DNA of 64,000 bases. Origin: Alphaproteobacteria bacterium. Lineage in GTDB: Bacteria; Myxococcota_A; UBA796; GCA-2862545. Position 1 is the first letter of the stretch. Every line of letters begins with the position of its first letter. Location of the stretch: NCBI GenBank assembly GCA_020632885.1, contig JACKEQ010000030.1, positions 1-64,000 of the forward strand, read 5' to 3'. Below the pieces are notes generated by a model, which had not been told where the DNA came from, searched no databases, and saw nothing but the letters and a program-made list of their open reading frames with translations. The position numbers and the translations under genes were made by a program. Shown in pieces: positions 7,959 through 16,691 of the stretch.

Positions 7959-9037
7959 CAGGGGTACATCCTGCGGTCGTTTCCGGTGCTACCGGTGGCC
8001 CGGCTCCAGGACGCACCGGATGCCGTGATGCCCTCGACGAAGCCCAGGAGGCGGGGACGCGGGGCGTCGACCAGCATGTACACCACCGCATCGAGGATGA
8101 TCGGGGCGTCCACGGCCGTGCCCGACGCGATGGGCACGCTCTCGCTGCGCGCCTGGTTCGAGAGCGATGTCAGCTCCACGGCTCCTCCTGTCGCATCGTC
8201 GCACAACCCCCACGCCGTGCCCAGCAGGTCCACCACCACCGGACCGCACGAGCTGGGGAGGGTCGCGACGGCTCCGCCTGTGGAGAGATCCACCCGTCTC
8301 GTGCCTTCGACGCCGCTGATCCAGACCGTGCCGTCGCCGGCCAGGGTGGCTGCGGTGGCCGGCCAGGGTTGCTCCCAGGCCAGGGCTCCGCTGCTGGTCA
8401 TTCTCCCGACACCGGCGTCCGTGCTGACGATCAGGCCGTCGTCCAGGGCCGCGAGGGGATGAAAGCCGCCTGCCAGTCGCCACAGGATCGTGCCGGTGGA
8501 CCCCTCGACCGCCACGAGCTCCCCCTCGTCGCCCTCCTCCAGGAACGTCCACACGTACACGACGTCGCCGCGGTCGGTGACGGGAGCGCCGCGGGGCACG
8601 CCGCCGATCGGAGCGTCCCAGGACGGGAAGCCGAGGTGGGTGACGCCGTGGAGCGTGCCGAGGGATCCGCGCTGCGTGCCGTACACCACGATGCCGTCCT
8701 GCGTGAGCGCGATGGCGGAGTCTCCGGGCACCAGGTCGTCGAAGCTCTCGATCTCCCAGTCCACCTGCACACCACGAAACGCCCGCACGCCGGTGCGGGT
8801 GAGCACGTAGACACGTCCGTCGCCGACCACGGGCGCGCCGGTGCCGGCAGGGTGCGAGAACACGACGTTGCCGGAGTTGCGGTTGAAGACCGACAACCGG
8901 GGGAGGTCGCCCTCGTCGAGGTGGGTGACCGCGAGGTGCCCTTCGGGCGTGAGGGCCAGCCCCTGCGGCGTCCCCGGGAGCTCGAGCGAGAATGCGAGAT
9001 CGTTGGTGCCGCTGCAGGCGAACATCAGTGGAATCAG
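7958..9037 (-). CDS. Beta-propeller lipoprotein (PQQ-like repeats)
   Basis: With a TTG start at 9037 the product is 359 residues, beginning with a very short lipoprotein signal (MLIPLMFAC, Cys at residue 9). GGAG lies nine bases upstream. The body has repeated blades such as LALTPEGHLAV, ALTQDGIVVYG, RGDVVYVWTF, GTILWRL and GDGTVWISG, typical of PQQ-like or YVTN-type propellers. These usually act as scaffolds in the outer membrane or periplasm. The in-frame upstream extension to 9160 lacks a signal peptide and overlaps the divergent lipoprotein gene, so it was rejected. The stop is fused to the next gene by TGATG. Confidence 0.85.
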   Translation of the reverse strand: MIPLMFACSGTNDLAFSLELPGTPQGLALTPEGHLAVTHLDEGDLPRLSVFNRNSGNVVFSHPAGTGAPVVGDGRVYVLTRTGVRAFRGVQVDWEIESFDDLVPGDSAIALTQDGIVVYGTQRGSLGTLHGVTHLGFPSWDAPIGGVPRGAPVTDRGDVVYVWTFLEEGDEGELVAVEGSTGTILWRLAGGFHPLAALDDGLIVSTDAGVGRMTSSGALAWEQPWPATAATLAGDGTVWISGVEGTRRVDLSTGGAVATLPSSCGPVVVDLLGTAWGLCDDATGGAVELTSLSNQARSESVPIASGTAVDAPIILDAVVYMLVDAPRPRLLGFVEGITASGASWSRATGSTGNDRRMYP

Positions 9038-9098
9038 CAAGCGGTCTCCACTCCAGGAGGTATTGTACCACCTGGCAGTCTCGCGGACAGGAGGGACC

Positions 9099-9860
9099 AT
9101 GGCCCCGATTGCGCTCCTCGCGCTCCTCGGCGGTTGCCGGGTGATCGACGCTCCAGACAACCTCGAAGAGCTGATGGTGTTCGCGTTCGACGGGTTCGAG
9201 GACGAACGGGTGATGCGCGCCTCGGTGGACGAGCTCCTCCCGCTGGTGGACGAGAACCTGGCGGAGCTCGAGGACGGCTACCTGATCGACCAGCTCACGG
9301 TGGAGGACCTCGCGTCCATCGGCGTCGAGGTGGAGTCCACCGAGAACATCACGGGGGCGATGGGCCGGGTGCCCTACCGCCACGGCGTGGACGACGTCAT
9401 GCAGGTGGTGACGGCCGAGAACAAGGACGAGATCATGGACCACATCGAGGCCTTCGAGGTGGTGGACCAGACCGATCGCGAGTGCTTCTTCGCCCACACC
9501 TGTGCCACGTACACCCAGGAGGTGCGGGAGACCGCGCGGGTCGCCATCCTGGGCGCCTCCGAGCGGCACTACACCCACACGGCGCGCTGGATCGACCACC
9601 CGGAGCTCGGGCCGATCGCCGCCATCCGCGCGCTCTCCCCCGAGCCCATCGAGTTCACCTCCGGGCTGGCGCGGGTAGACCAGCAGTACGGGCTCGCCTT
9701 CGTGGTGCCCGAGGGCGATGCGGCCGTGCGGATCGAGGCGTTCTGGGTGGACGCGGTGGCGCTCGGTATCCAGCTGCCCGACGGCTTCGCCGTGAACACG
9801 GCGGTCAACCAGATGGCGAACACGGCGGAGATGATCGACGCCATCCTCGACGGAGACTGA
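9099..9860 (+). CDS. Lipoprotein of unknown function
   Basis: The 253-residue protein starts MAPIALLALLGGC, a lipoprotein signal with the acylated Cys at residue 13 and no basic residue. The rest is soluble and acidic, with the segment ELEDGYLIDQLTVEDL in the first third and a Cys pair in ECFFAHTC at about residue 130. No enzymatic motif is visible. GGAGGG precedes the ATG by three to four bases. It is divergent from the propeller lipoprotein and lies 45 bases before the pseudokinase gene, with which it may form an operon. A longer upstream extension of the frame is not credible. Confidence 0.8.
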   Translation: MAPIALLALLGGCRVIDAPDNLEELMVFAFDGFEDERVMRASVDELLPLVDENLAELEDGYLIDQLTVEDLASIGVEVESTENITGAMGRVPYRHGVDDVMQVVTAENKDEIMDHIEAFEVVDQTDRECFFAHTCATYTQEVRETARVAILGASERHYTHTARWIDHPELGPIAAIRALSPEPIEFTSGLARVDQQYGLAFVVPEGDAAVRIEAFWVDAVALGIQLPDGFAVNTAVNQMANTAEMIDAILDGD

Positions 9861-9905
9861 CCCGCAGGCCCCGTTCGTGTACTCTCCCGGTCCAGGAGTG
9901 CGTGC

Positions 9906-11300
9906 TTGACGGACGTGCAGAACCGGATCGGGATGGTCCTCTCCGAGCGCTACAAGCTCACGGCCCACGTCTCTCAGGAGCTCCTCGGCAACGTGTACGC
10001 GGGCCGGGACGTCGTCCGGAACAGCCCCGTGCTCGTGAAGATCCTGCACGAGCACCTGGGCGAGGGCGACGCGCGGTTCGGGCGCTTCCTCCGCGAGGTG
10101 CGGGCGAGCTCGATGGTCCGGCACGTCAACACGATCGAGATGCTCGACAGCGGTGCGGACCACGGCCTGCACTACATCGTGATGGAGCACTTCGCGGCGC
10201 GCACCCTCGAGGAGGAGCTCGCGGGTGGGCCCCTCCCGTTCCACCGGGTCGCGCACATCGCGGCCCAGATCGCGAGCGCCATCGGGGCTGCCCACCAGGA
10301 GAACGTCACGCACCGCGCGCTCTCCCCGCGCAACATCCTGCTCCTCACGGACTCCCCGCGCGGCGACTTCGTGAAGGTGCGCGACTTCGGGCTCTCCAAG
10401 CTCGAGCGGTTCAACGACGACGACGAGGGCACCCACCTCACCGAGGCGGGCGTGCACGTCGGGAACACGGCCTACATGGCCCCCGAGTACATCGAGCGCG
10501 ACCGGTTCCACCCCAAGGGCGACCTGTACGCGCTCGGCTGCCTGATGATGACCATGCTCACGGGCCAGCCTCCGTTCACGGGCATAGGCGCCGAGGTGCT
10601 GGGCGACCACGTGGCGTCCCCGCCGCCGCGCCCGCGCGACCGCAGGCCGGACGTCCCCGCCTGGCTGGACGATCTGGTGGTCGAGCTGCTCGCCAAGCGC
10701 CCGGAGGACCGTCCGGGCGCCTACCAGGTCGTGCAGCGCCTCGAGGAGGGCATCGGCCACAAGCTCGAGCCTCCGGGTCTCGGGCCCGAGGTGAAGCCCA
10801 TCGCGTCCGAGGGCCCCGCGGCTCCACGGAAGACCGGCGACGACGGGCTCCCCACGGTGGTCGTGGCGCTCGTGGCCATGGCGCTCGCCGGCATCGCGGC
10901 CACCATGGCCGTCCTGCTCGTCGGGGTCGTGGTGGTGGCGTTCACCTTCCGCTCCGCGCCCGCACCCACCTACACCGCGCCGCCGCCGGCCCCCCGCGAC
11001 GTCCCGGTCACCCCGCCCGTCGCGCCCGACCCCGTGCCCCGGACGCCCTCCACCGAGCCCGACGTGGAGCCCGCCAACTTCGTGGAGCCCGCGCGCCGCT
11101 CGGAGGTGAAGGTCACCTGCAACCGCCGCGCGCTGGTCGTGATCGACGGCACCCCCCGTGGCACGACGCCCCATGTGGAGCCCGTGCTCCCCGGGGTGCA
11201 TCGGGTGGTGGTGATGCTCCCCGGCCAGCCCGAGACCAAGCAGGAGAAGCGGATCTCCGTGAACCGCGGTGAGCAGAGCTGGGTGGTGTTCACCTACTGA
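9906..11300 (+). CDS. Predicted membrane-anchored Ser/Thr pseudokinase with PEGA-like domain
   Basis: The 464-residue protein (TTG start) has a Hanks-type kinase domain over residues about 15-275. The ATP lysine K45, the helix-C glutamate E64 and the DFG aspartate D160 are kept. The catalytic HRD motif reads HRALSPRN: the catalytic Asp is A138 and the usual Lys two positions on is Ser. The Gly-rich loop is also degenerate. A strong transmembrane helix lies near residues 320-350, followed by a Pro-rich linker and a C-terminal PEGA-like beta domain (VVIDGTPRGTTPH). It probably binds nucleotide or partners rather than phosphorylating. The stop overlaps the convergent peptidase gene. Confidence 0.9.
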   Translation: MTDVQNRIGMVLSERYKLTAHVSQELLGNVYAGRDVVRNSPVLVKILHEHLGEGDARFGRFLREVRASSMVRHVNTIEMLDSGADHGLHYIVMEHFAARTLEEELAGGPLPFHRVAHIAAQIASAIGAAHQENVTHRALSPRNILLLTDSPRGDFVKVRDFGLSKLERFNDDDEGTHLTEAGVHVGNTAYMAPEYIERDRFHPKGDLYALGCLMMTMLTGQPPFTGIGAEVLGDHVASPPPRPRDRRPDVPAWLDDLVVELLAKRPEDRPGAYQVVQRLEEGIGHKLEPPGLGPEVKPIASEGPAAPRKTGDDGLPTVVVALVAMALAGIAATMAVLLVGVVVVAFTFRSAPAPTYTAPPPAPRDVPVTPPVAPDPVPRTPSTEPDVEPANFVEPARRSEVKVTCNRRALVVIDGTPRGTTPHVEPVLPGVHRVVVMLPGQPETKQEKRISVNRGEQSWVVFTY

Positions 11301-12390
11301 TCGTGTCGCTCCAGTGCGGGTAGTCCGACCGGAGCTTCGCGAATCCCCAGTGCGCCTCGATCCAGTCGATCATCCGGGGGGTGAGCGAGAGGTCGCGCGA
11401 CTCGTCGTCACCCGACAGGTCGAAGGAACGGACGGCGCCGTCGGGAGCCGTGAGGGTCACCCGTCGCGGGAGGGCGATGGCGATGAGGTCAGCGGCGTCG
11501 CCGCCGTAGTGGTTCGAGCTCCTCGCGCCCTTCTCGGTGGCGTACACCACGTCGTACGTGTCGGCCATCTGGCGTGCGGCGTCGCGGGTGGCCTCCCAGC
11601 CGTCCGGGTGGCGCCAGGTGATCGGGATGTCGAGCTTCCACGCCTTGTTGCGATCCTCCACGGTGACCACCCGCTTCTCCAGGTCTGCGGCGGAGGTCGC
11701 GCGCGAGATCCAGAATGCGCCCCACATCAGGTACCCGCGCTCGGGCGAGCGTGTCGTCGAGGCCAGGTACACCTCCGCACCCTCGGACTCCAGCTGGGAC
11801 AGCAGCGCGTCCACCCGGTCCGCGAAGGTGCTCTCGGGGTCCTGCGTGCGGAGGGCGTCCAGCATGGCCGGGCGGTCGGCGGGGTTCTGGTAGCGCGCCG
11901 TCCAGTCGGGCCCAGCGACAGCCCCGTCCGGCGCGGGGGTCTCGATGGTCTCCTGCGGCTTCGGGATGTCCACGGGCAGCGTGGGCTTCTGCGGGTAGGG
12001 GTGGGGGCGGTCGCGGAAGACCTCGTCGGGGTGCAGGAGGATGCCGGCCCCCCGTGCGCGGCCCGTGTGCACGTGGAAGCGCTCGCCGCGGCGTTCCTCA
12101 GCCGTGAGCACGTCGTCGAGGAAGAGCACGAGGCCCTCGAGGACGACGGCGCGCCCCAGGGTCTCCCGCGCGTGGCGCAGCAGAGGCTCGTCGCCGTGCT
12201 CGGCGATGCGGGCGACGAACGGCCCGTCCACGGCGACGCCCGCGAGCTCGATCTCCCAGGAGCCCAGCTTCTCGGCGGCGACCCGGAGCTGGTCCTCCAC
12301 CGGGGCGTCCGGCAGGACGCGCAGCTCGCGGTCGGTGGGGAGGGGGACGTCGGTGGGTGGGGTGGCGAAGGCGGACAGGAGGAGGACCAA
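11290..12390 (-). CDS. Secreted protein with M15-like (D-Ala-D-Ala peptidase/hedgehog-type) zinc site
   Basis: The 366-residue product starts at TTG with a short signal peptide (MVLLLSAFATPP). The C-terminal domain contains SNHYGGDAADL, an exact HxxGxAxD zinc motif of the M15 peptidase fold, and 60 residues later HWGFAKLRSDYPHW, which can supply the third ligand and base. M15 enzymes cleave D-amino-acid bonds in peptidoglycan stem peptides. The N-terminal half (residues 20-170) is of unknown type. The catalytic assignment rests on motif and spacing only. It converges with the pseudokinase gene, overlapping by 11 bases. Confidence 0.75.
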   Translation of the reverse strand: MVLLLSAFATPPTDVPLPTDRELRVLPDAPVEDQLRVAAEKLGSWEIELAGVAVDGPFVARIAEHGDEPLLRHARETLGRAVVLEGLVLFLDDVLTAEERRGERFHVHTGRARGAGILLHPDEVFRDRPHPYPQKPTLPVDIPKPQETIETPAPDGAVAGPDWTARYQNPADRPAMLDALRTQDPESTFADRVDALLSQLESEGAEVYLASTTRSPERGYLMWGAFWISRATSAADLEKRVVTVEDRNKAWKLDIPITWRHPDGWEATRDAARQMADTYDVVYATEKGARSSNHYGGDAADLIAIALPRRVTLTAPDGAVRSFDLSGDDESRDLSLTPRMIDWIEAHWGFAKLRSDYPHWSDTISR

Positions 12391-12722
12391 GGGGGCTCCG
12401 GGGGAGGGGGTGACACCCGATATCTACCGTGTGGGACGGGCGGTGTTGGCGCGCGCGCACCGCTGATCGCGCGATCCGATCCCGCGATGTTCGGGTGTAT
12501 GCCTTGTGATTCTCGGCGTTTCAGGCCAATCAGTGAGCGAGTGCCCGAGATTCCGGTGTTGACGGGGTTTGCGGCTCGATTAATTCGCGTATCCTCCGTC
12601 CCGCTGGGGCTGTCGAGGGATCGACCCTCTCACGGCCGGCAACGGGGCAGGGGCCCATCACCCCTCCCGCGCATCCCCTCTCCCTACACCCTGTCTCACG
12701 ACATCGATCGAGGAGCTACACC
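12391..12722 (+). other. 332-base intergenic region upstream of HU
   Basis: I see no credible gene here. The left half is the upstream region of the TTG-started peptidase gene on the other strand. The right half is less GC-rich than its surroundings around 12570-12595 and carries the promoter-like elements listed separately. From about 12600 to 12715 the RNA leader of HU would run, with a pyrimidine-rich stretch (cccctccc, cccctctccctaca) and then GAGGAG as ribosome binding site. Confidence 0.6.
12559..12595 (+). promoter_or_regulatory. Candidate housekeeping promoter of the HU gene
   Basis: TTGACG at 12559-12564 matches a -35 box. AT-rich TTAATT (12580-12585) and TATCCT (12590-12595) are possible -10 boxes, but the spacer to the first is short (15-16 bases) and to the second is long. 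The local drop in GC content in an otherwise GC-rich stretch supports a promoter here. The exact -10 box cannot be fixed by eye. Confidence 0.4.
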
Positions 12723-13016
12723 ATGAACAAGACCCAGATGGCCGAGAAGCTTGCCAAGAAGTGCGACATCACGAAGGCCAAGGCGAGCGAGGTGCTCGAC
12801 GCGATCTTCGACACCAAGCCGGGCCAGGGCATCATCGCCGTCGAGCTCGACGCCGGTCGCTTCGTCCGCATCGCGGGCTTCGGCACCTTCGACACCAACC
12901 GCTCCAAGGCGCGTATGGGCCGCAACCCCGGCACGGGCGAGCCGATCCAGATCCCGGCGAAGACCCACGCCCGCTTCCGTCCCGCCAAGGGCCTGAAGGA
13001 CCGCGTCGCGAAGTGA
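12723..13016 (+). CDS. HU/IHF-family DNA-bending protein
   Basis: The 97-residue protein is a complete HU homologue: MNKTQMAEKLAKKCDITK, the beta-arm entry RIAGFGTF, the arm with ARMGRNPGTGEPIQIPA and the exit helix. HU proteins bind and bend DNA and organise the nucleoid. There is one difference from the usual sequence: the loop before the arm reads DTKPGQGIIAVELDAGRFV, a few residues longer than in typical HU. The ATG follows GAGGAG by seven bases. It has its own long leader and a strong hairpin after the stop, so it is a single-gene unit. The start is unambiguous. Confidence 0.96.
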   Translation: MNKTQMAEKLAKKCDITKAKASEVLDAIFDTKPGQGIIAVELDAGRFVRIAGFGTFDTNRSKARMGRNPGTGEPIQIPAKTHARFRPAKGLKDRVAK

Positions 13017-13050
13017 GCCCTTCGGGGCCTCTGGCCCCGGGTTCCACCGG

Positions 13051-13083
13051 ACGCCCGGTCTCCTCACGGAGGCCGGGCGTTCC
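13051..13083 (+). terminator. Hairpin terminator after HU
   Basis: CGCCCGG-T-CTCC and GGAG-G-CCGGGCG pair as a 12-bp stem with one T-G pair and a 4-base loop, 35 bases after the HU stop. It is followed by a short T-containing run (ttcctgctc). The stem is strong but the U-tract is weak, so termination efficiency is uncertain. Confidence 0.7.
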
Positions 13084-13113
13084 TGCTCAGGGGGTCTGAC
13101 GCGGGTCCGGTCG

Positions 13114-16100
13114 TCAGGCCTTGTCGGCTGCGGCCTTCGCCAGATCGTCCTCGCCGAGCTTGCGCCAGTGATCGGCGGCGAGTGCCCACGCCCGCCGGGC
13201 GCGTCGCGCGAACCCTGCGCGCTCGGCCATGGCGGCTGCGCGCTCCACGGCCATCGCACAGTCGCGCTCCCCGGTGGGGAGGGGGAGCTGAACGGTCTCG
13301 ACCAGGCGGGCGTGGTCGTCGAAGGCCGCCCAGGCCCCGAGGCCCGCCGCACTCTCGAGGAGCAGGCTCGCCACGATCGACACGAGGGGCGGGAGGTCCG
13401 CGAGGCGAGCCGAGTACAGGGCGTCGTGCAGCACCTGGTCCGCCCGCTCGTAGTCGCCCCGCGCGATGTGCACGAGGGCCTGGTTGGCCCGCAGGATGGG
13501 GGACGAGCTGCCCTGTCCGATCACGTCGGCGATCTCGATGGCCTCGTCGAGGGCCGTGATGGCGGCGTCGAGGTCACCCCGCTGGCGGGCGGCCTCCGCG
13601 ACGAGGTTCCACATCCTGCTCTTGTGACCGAGGTCCACGGTCACCGCCAGCCCGCGCCGCGCGTGCGTCTCGCAGCGCTCCCAGTCCTTGGCGTGCCAGC
13701 CGGCCTCCGCCTGGATGAGCTCCGCCGTGGTGACCGAGAGGTCGTCGCCGAGCTCGAGGAGCAGCCGGATGGCCTCGTCCTCCCACTTCTGCGTGGCCTC
13801 CTCGTCCAGCCTGTAGCGGGCGATGCGCGACAGCTCGTAGAACAGGTCGGCCCGGGTCGCGGGGTCGCGCACCCGGTCGAGCGCCAGGCGGTGCCACTTC
13901 TCGGCCTCGTCGATCTCACCCTTCAGACGTGCCATCCGGCCCAGGAGGACGGACACCCGGCCCTGGAGCTCGGTCCACCCGTGCTGCTTGGCGGCCGTGA
14001 ACAGCTCGCGCGCGAGCTTGCGACCCTCGGGCCGCCCGAGGTGATCGAGGGCGGTTGCCTTCTCGAGCATCAGCGCGCCCCAGCGGCGGTCGGACTCCGG
14101 GATCCGACCGGCCATGGCGGTCTCGCAGCGCTTCAGCAGGCGGAGGGCCGACCGGCGACCGACGGCCACCCGGACGCGCGCGGCACCCTCGAGCATCGGC
14201 TCGATGGCCGCCTCGATCTCGCCGGCCTCGAGGAGGTAGCTCCCGATGCGCTCGGCGTTCTGGGCCTTCTTGCGCACCTGGAGCATCCAGGCGGCCGCCC
14301 GGTTGGCCTCCTGCCAGCGGCCCTCCGTGCGTGCGCTCGCCTGCAGGGTCTCCTGGAGCAGCCCGTGGGCGAAGACCCAGCCCCCGTCGGTCTCGTAGGC
14401 GAGCCGGCTCGCGAGCAGACGCTCCAGGAGGGCGCGGCGGATGACCTCGTAGCGCGGGACGATCTCCTCGCCGTCGCACACCATCCGCCACTCCTTGGAC
14501 TCCACCTCGGGCCCGACCACGCTGGCGCGCTCCAGGATCCAGCGGGCGTCGCGGGGGAGCCCGGAGAGCACGCGCTCGATGCGCTCGCTCCAGACCTCGG
14601 TGAGGTCGTCGGGCAGGCGGGCCGACTCCCCCGTGGCGAGCTCGAACCCGGCGTCGCCCGGCACCAGGAGGCCCCGCTGGACCCAGTCGCCCACGAGCTG
14701 GACGGCGAACAGGGGGTTGCCCGCGGACCGCTCCTCCACGACGGCACCCAGGGCCGGCTCGAGGCCCAGGAGCTCCTGCACCAGGCGTGCGGCCTCCGGG
14801 CGCGACAGGGGCTCCAGGTGGATGGCCGAGCAGCGCTCGTGGGCCAGCACGCGGGCCAGCCCGGCCACCTCCTGCTCGCGGTCCACCAGGGCCTCCTCGC
14901 GCACCGTGACCACGATGAGCACCGGCATGGGCCGGAGGGTCTGGGCGTCCAGGAGGGTCTCCGCGAACGAGAGCCCGTCGAGCCCCCACTGCACGTCGTC
15001 CAGCCAGAGGATCAGCGGGCGCTCGCGGGTCATCTGCTCCACGAGCAGGCGGTGCATGGCGTGGCGCGTGGTGCGGTCGAGGGACTGACCCTCGCGCGCG
15101 AGCAGCGTGCGGAGCGCGCTCTTCACGGCCTCGCTCTCGTTGCTCCAGTACCGGCACCACCCCTCGATCATCTCGTCGTCGAGGGCCTCGTCCACCCGCA
15201 GGCGGATGCCGCGCATCAGCATCCGGCGCAGCGGCTCCTCCGCCGACCCGGCCTCCTGGAAGCGCGCCATGAGCATGCTGGCGCTCCCGACCTCGTGGGC
15301 ACGCTGGGCCAGCCACTCCGCCAGCCGGGACTTCCCGGTGCCGGCCGCTCCGCGCACCACGAGCATCTGGGCGCTCCGCTCGCGGTGCACGCGTCCCAGG
15401 GCGTCCCAGAGCACGTCGCGCTCCTGCTCGCGGCCGACCATCGGGAGGGTGCGCACGCCGAACAGCCCGAGCCCGGCGCCCATCAGGCGGATCGAGCGTC
15501 GCGGTGCGTCCACGCGGCGCCAATCGTGGGGGCGCGGAGCGCGGAGCTGAGCGATGGCGTGGTGCTCGGGCCGCGTGGGCTGACCCTTCATGCGCGGGAG
15601 GGAGAGCACCGTGACCTGCTCCTCGAGGAAGCGGGTGTCCGTGGGGACGATCGTGCGCTCCTCGGGCAGCTCGGGGCTCGCGTCGTCGAGGTCGCGCGGG
15701 AGGTGGTCCGTGATGCTGTCGGGGCTCCGGACCCGGTACACGGGTGCGGGCGTGCGTCGGGCCCCGGCGTCACCGAGGGCCACGAGCGCGTGGGCGGCGT
15801 CGGCGGCCCGACGGAAGCGGTTGGCGGGCTCCTTCGCCGTGAGGGCGGCGAGCCAGTCGTACAGGCCGTCGGGGACGGGCAGGACGGGCTTGAGCGGCGG
15901 GAGGGGCTGGTGGAGCTGGGCGGCGAGCAACCGGACCCCTGTGCGCCCCGTGAACGGCACGGCTCCGCACGCCAGGCGCCAGGCGAGGCACCCGAGCCCG
16001 TAGAGGTCGGTGTGCGGGCCCTGCATCCACGCCGCTCCGCGGATCTGCTCGGGGGACATGTAGTGGAGCGTGCCCACCACCTCTTCCTTCGCGGCGGGCT

Positions 16101-16620
16101 CGATGGCCTCGGCGCTCGCGATGCCGAAGTCGGTGAGCTTCACCCCCGGCCGCATGTCCCGGGAGCTGCAGATGAGGACGTTCGCTGGCTTGAGGTCGCG
16201 GTGCACGATGCCGTGGGCGTGGGCGTGGGCGAGGGCATCGAGCAGGTTGAGCAGGATCGTGCGCTGCTCGTCCCAGGGGAGGGGACGGCGGAGCCCCGCC
16301 AGCGTGCCGCCGCTCGCGTGCTCCATCGCGAGGTAGGGGCTCCCGGCCACCAGCCGACCGGCGCTGGCCTCGGCCGCCTCGTCGCTCACCACGCCGTAGT
16401 CGAACACCCAGACGATACCGGGGTGATCGAGCTGGGCGACCGCGCGCACCTCGTTGTTGAAGCGCGTGCGGTTCTCCTCCTTCTCGAAGACCTTGGCGGT
16501 CATCACCTTCACGGCGACGGGGACGTCCTGGTCGGCGTGGTGCCCGCGCCACACCTCGCCCATGCCGCCCTTCCCGATGGGGCGCTTGAGCTCGAAGGGA
16601 CCGAGGTGGACCGAAGACAT
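13114..16620 (-). CDS. Giant Ser/Thr kinase-ATPase-TPR signalling protein (PknK-like)
   Basis: The 1168-residue protein begins with an intact kinase domain: Gly loop GKGGMG at residues 16-21, K38, HRDLKPAN with catalytic D142, and DFG at D164. A linker of about 100 residues follows, then an AAA/STAND-type ATPase starting at GREQERDVL near residue 396 with Walker A GAAGTGKS at 424-431 and Walker B in LILWLDDVQW. The remaining 500 residues are helical TPR-like repeats. Similar proteins in Myxococcota and actinobacteria integrate protein interactions with phosphorylation. There is no DNA-binding domain at the C-terminus. It is divergent from the GTPase pair, with 71 bases between the start codons. 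Confidence 0.93.
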   Translation of the reverse strand: MSSVHLGPFELKRPIGKGGMGEVWRGHHADQDVPVAVKVMTAKVFEKEENRTRFNNEVRAVAQLDHPGIVWVFDYGVVSDEAAEASAGRLVAGSPYLAMEHASGGTLAGLRRPLPWDEQRTILLNLLDALAHAHAHGIVHRDLKPANVLICSSRDMRPGVKLTDFGIASAEAIEPAAKEEVVGTLHYMSPEQIRGAAWMQGPHTDLYGLGCLAWRLACGAVPFTGRTGVRLLAAQLHQPLPPLKPVLPVPDGLYDWLAALTAKEPANRFRRAADAAHALVALGDAGARRTPAPVYRVRSPDSITDHLPRDLDDASPELPEERTIVPTDTRFLEEQVTVLSLPRMKGQPTRPEHHAIAQLRAPRPHDWRRVDAPRRSIRLMGAGLGLFGVRTLPMVGREQERDVLWDALGRVHRERSAQMLVVRGAAGTGKSRLAEWLAQRAHEVGSASMLMARFQEAGSAEEPLRRMLMRGIRLRVDEALDDEMIEGWCRYWSNESEAVKSALRTLLAREGQSLDRTTRHAMHRLLVEQMTRERPLILWLDDVQWGLDGLSFAETLLDAQTLRPMPVLIVVTVREEALVDREQEVAGLARVLAHERCSAIHLEPLSRPEAARLVQELLGLEPALGAVVEERSAGNPLFAVQLVGDWVQRGLLVPGDAGFELATGESARLPDDLTEVWSERIERVLSGLPRDARWILERASVVGPEVESKEWRMVCDGEEIVPRYEVIRRALLERLLASRLAYETDGGWVFAHGLLQETLQASARTEGRWQEANRAAAWMLQVRKKAQNAERIGSYLLEAGEIEAAIEPMLEGAARVRVAVGRRSALRLLKRCETAMAGRIPESDRRWGALMLEKATALDHLGRPEGRKLARELFTAAKQHGWTELQGRVSVLLGRMARLKGEIDEAEKWHRLALDRVRDPATRADLFYELSRIARYRLDEEATQKWEDEAIRLLLELGDDLSVTTAELIQAEAGWHAKDWERCETHARRGLAVTVDLGHKSRMWNLVAEAARQRGDLDAAITALDEAIEIADVIGQGSSSPILRANQALVHIARGDYERADQVLHDALYSARLADLPPLVSIVASLLLESAAGLGAWAAFDDHARLVETVQLPLPTGERDCAMAVERAAAMAERAGFARRARRAWALAADHWRKLGEDDLAKAAADKA

Positions 16621-16691
16621 CGAAGCATCCTATCGCCGACGGATGGTTGCGCCGCAACATCGCCGGCCCTGGACTCTGATAGAAGGGGGCC

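Noticed and set aside
7989..11201. A 1070-codon minus strand frame over three real genes
   Set aside because: It runs antisense through the propeller, lipoprotein and pseudokinase genes and has low-complexity His/Arg/Gly composition, so it is a shadow.
13081..13113. Shared terminator between HU and the giant kinase gene
   Set aside because: Only the hairpin at 13051-13083 is visible; no second hairpin lies on the kinase side.
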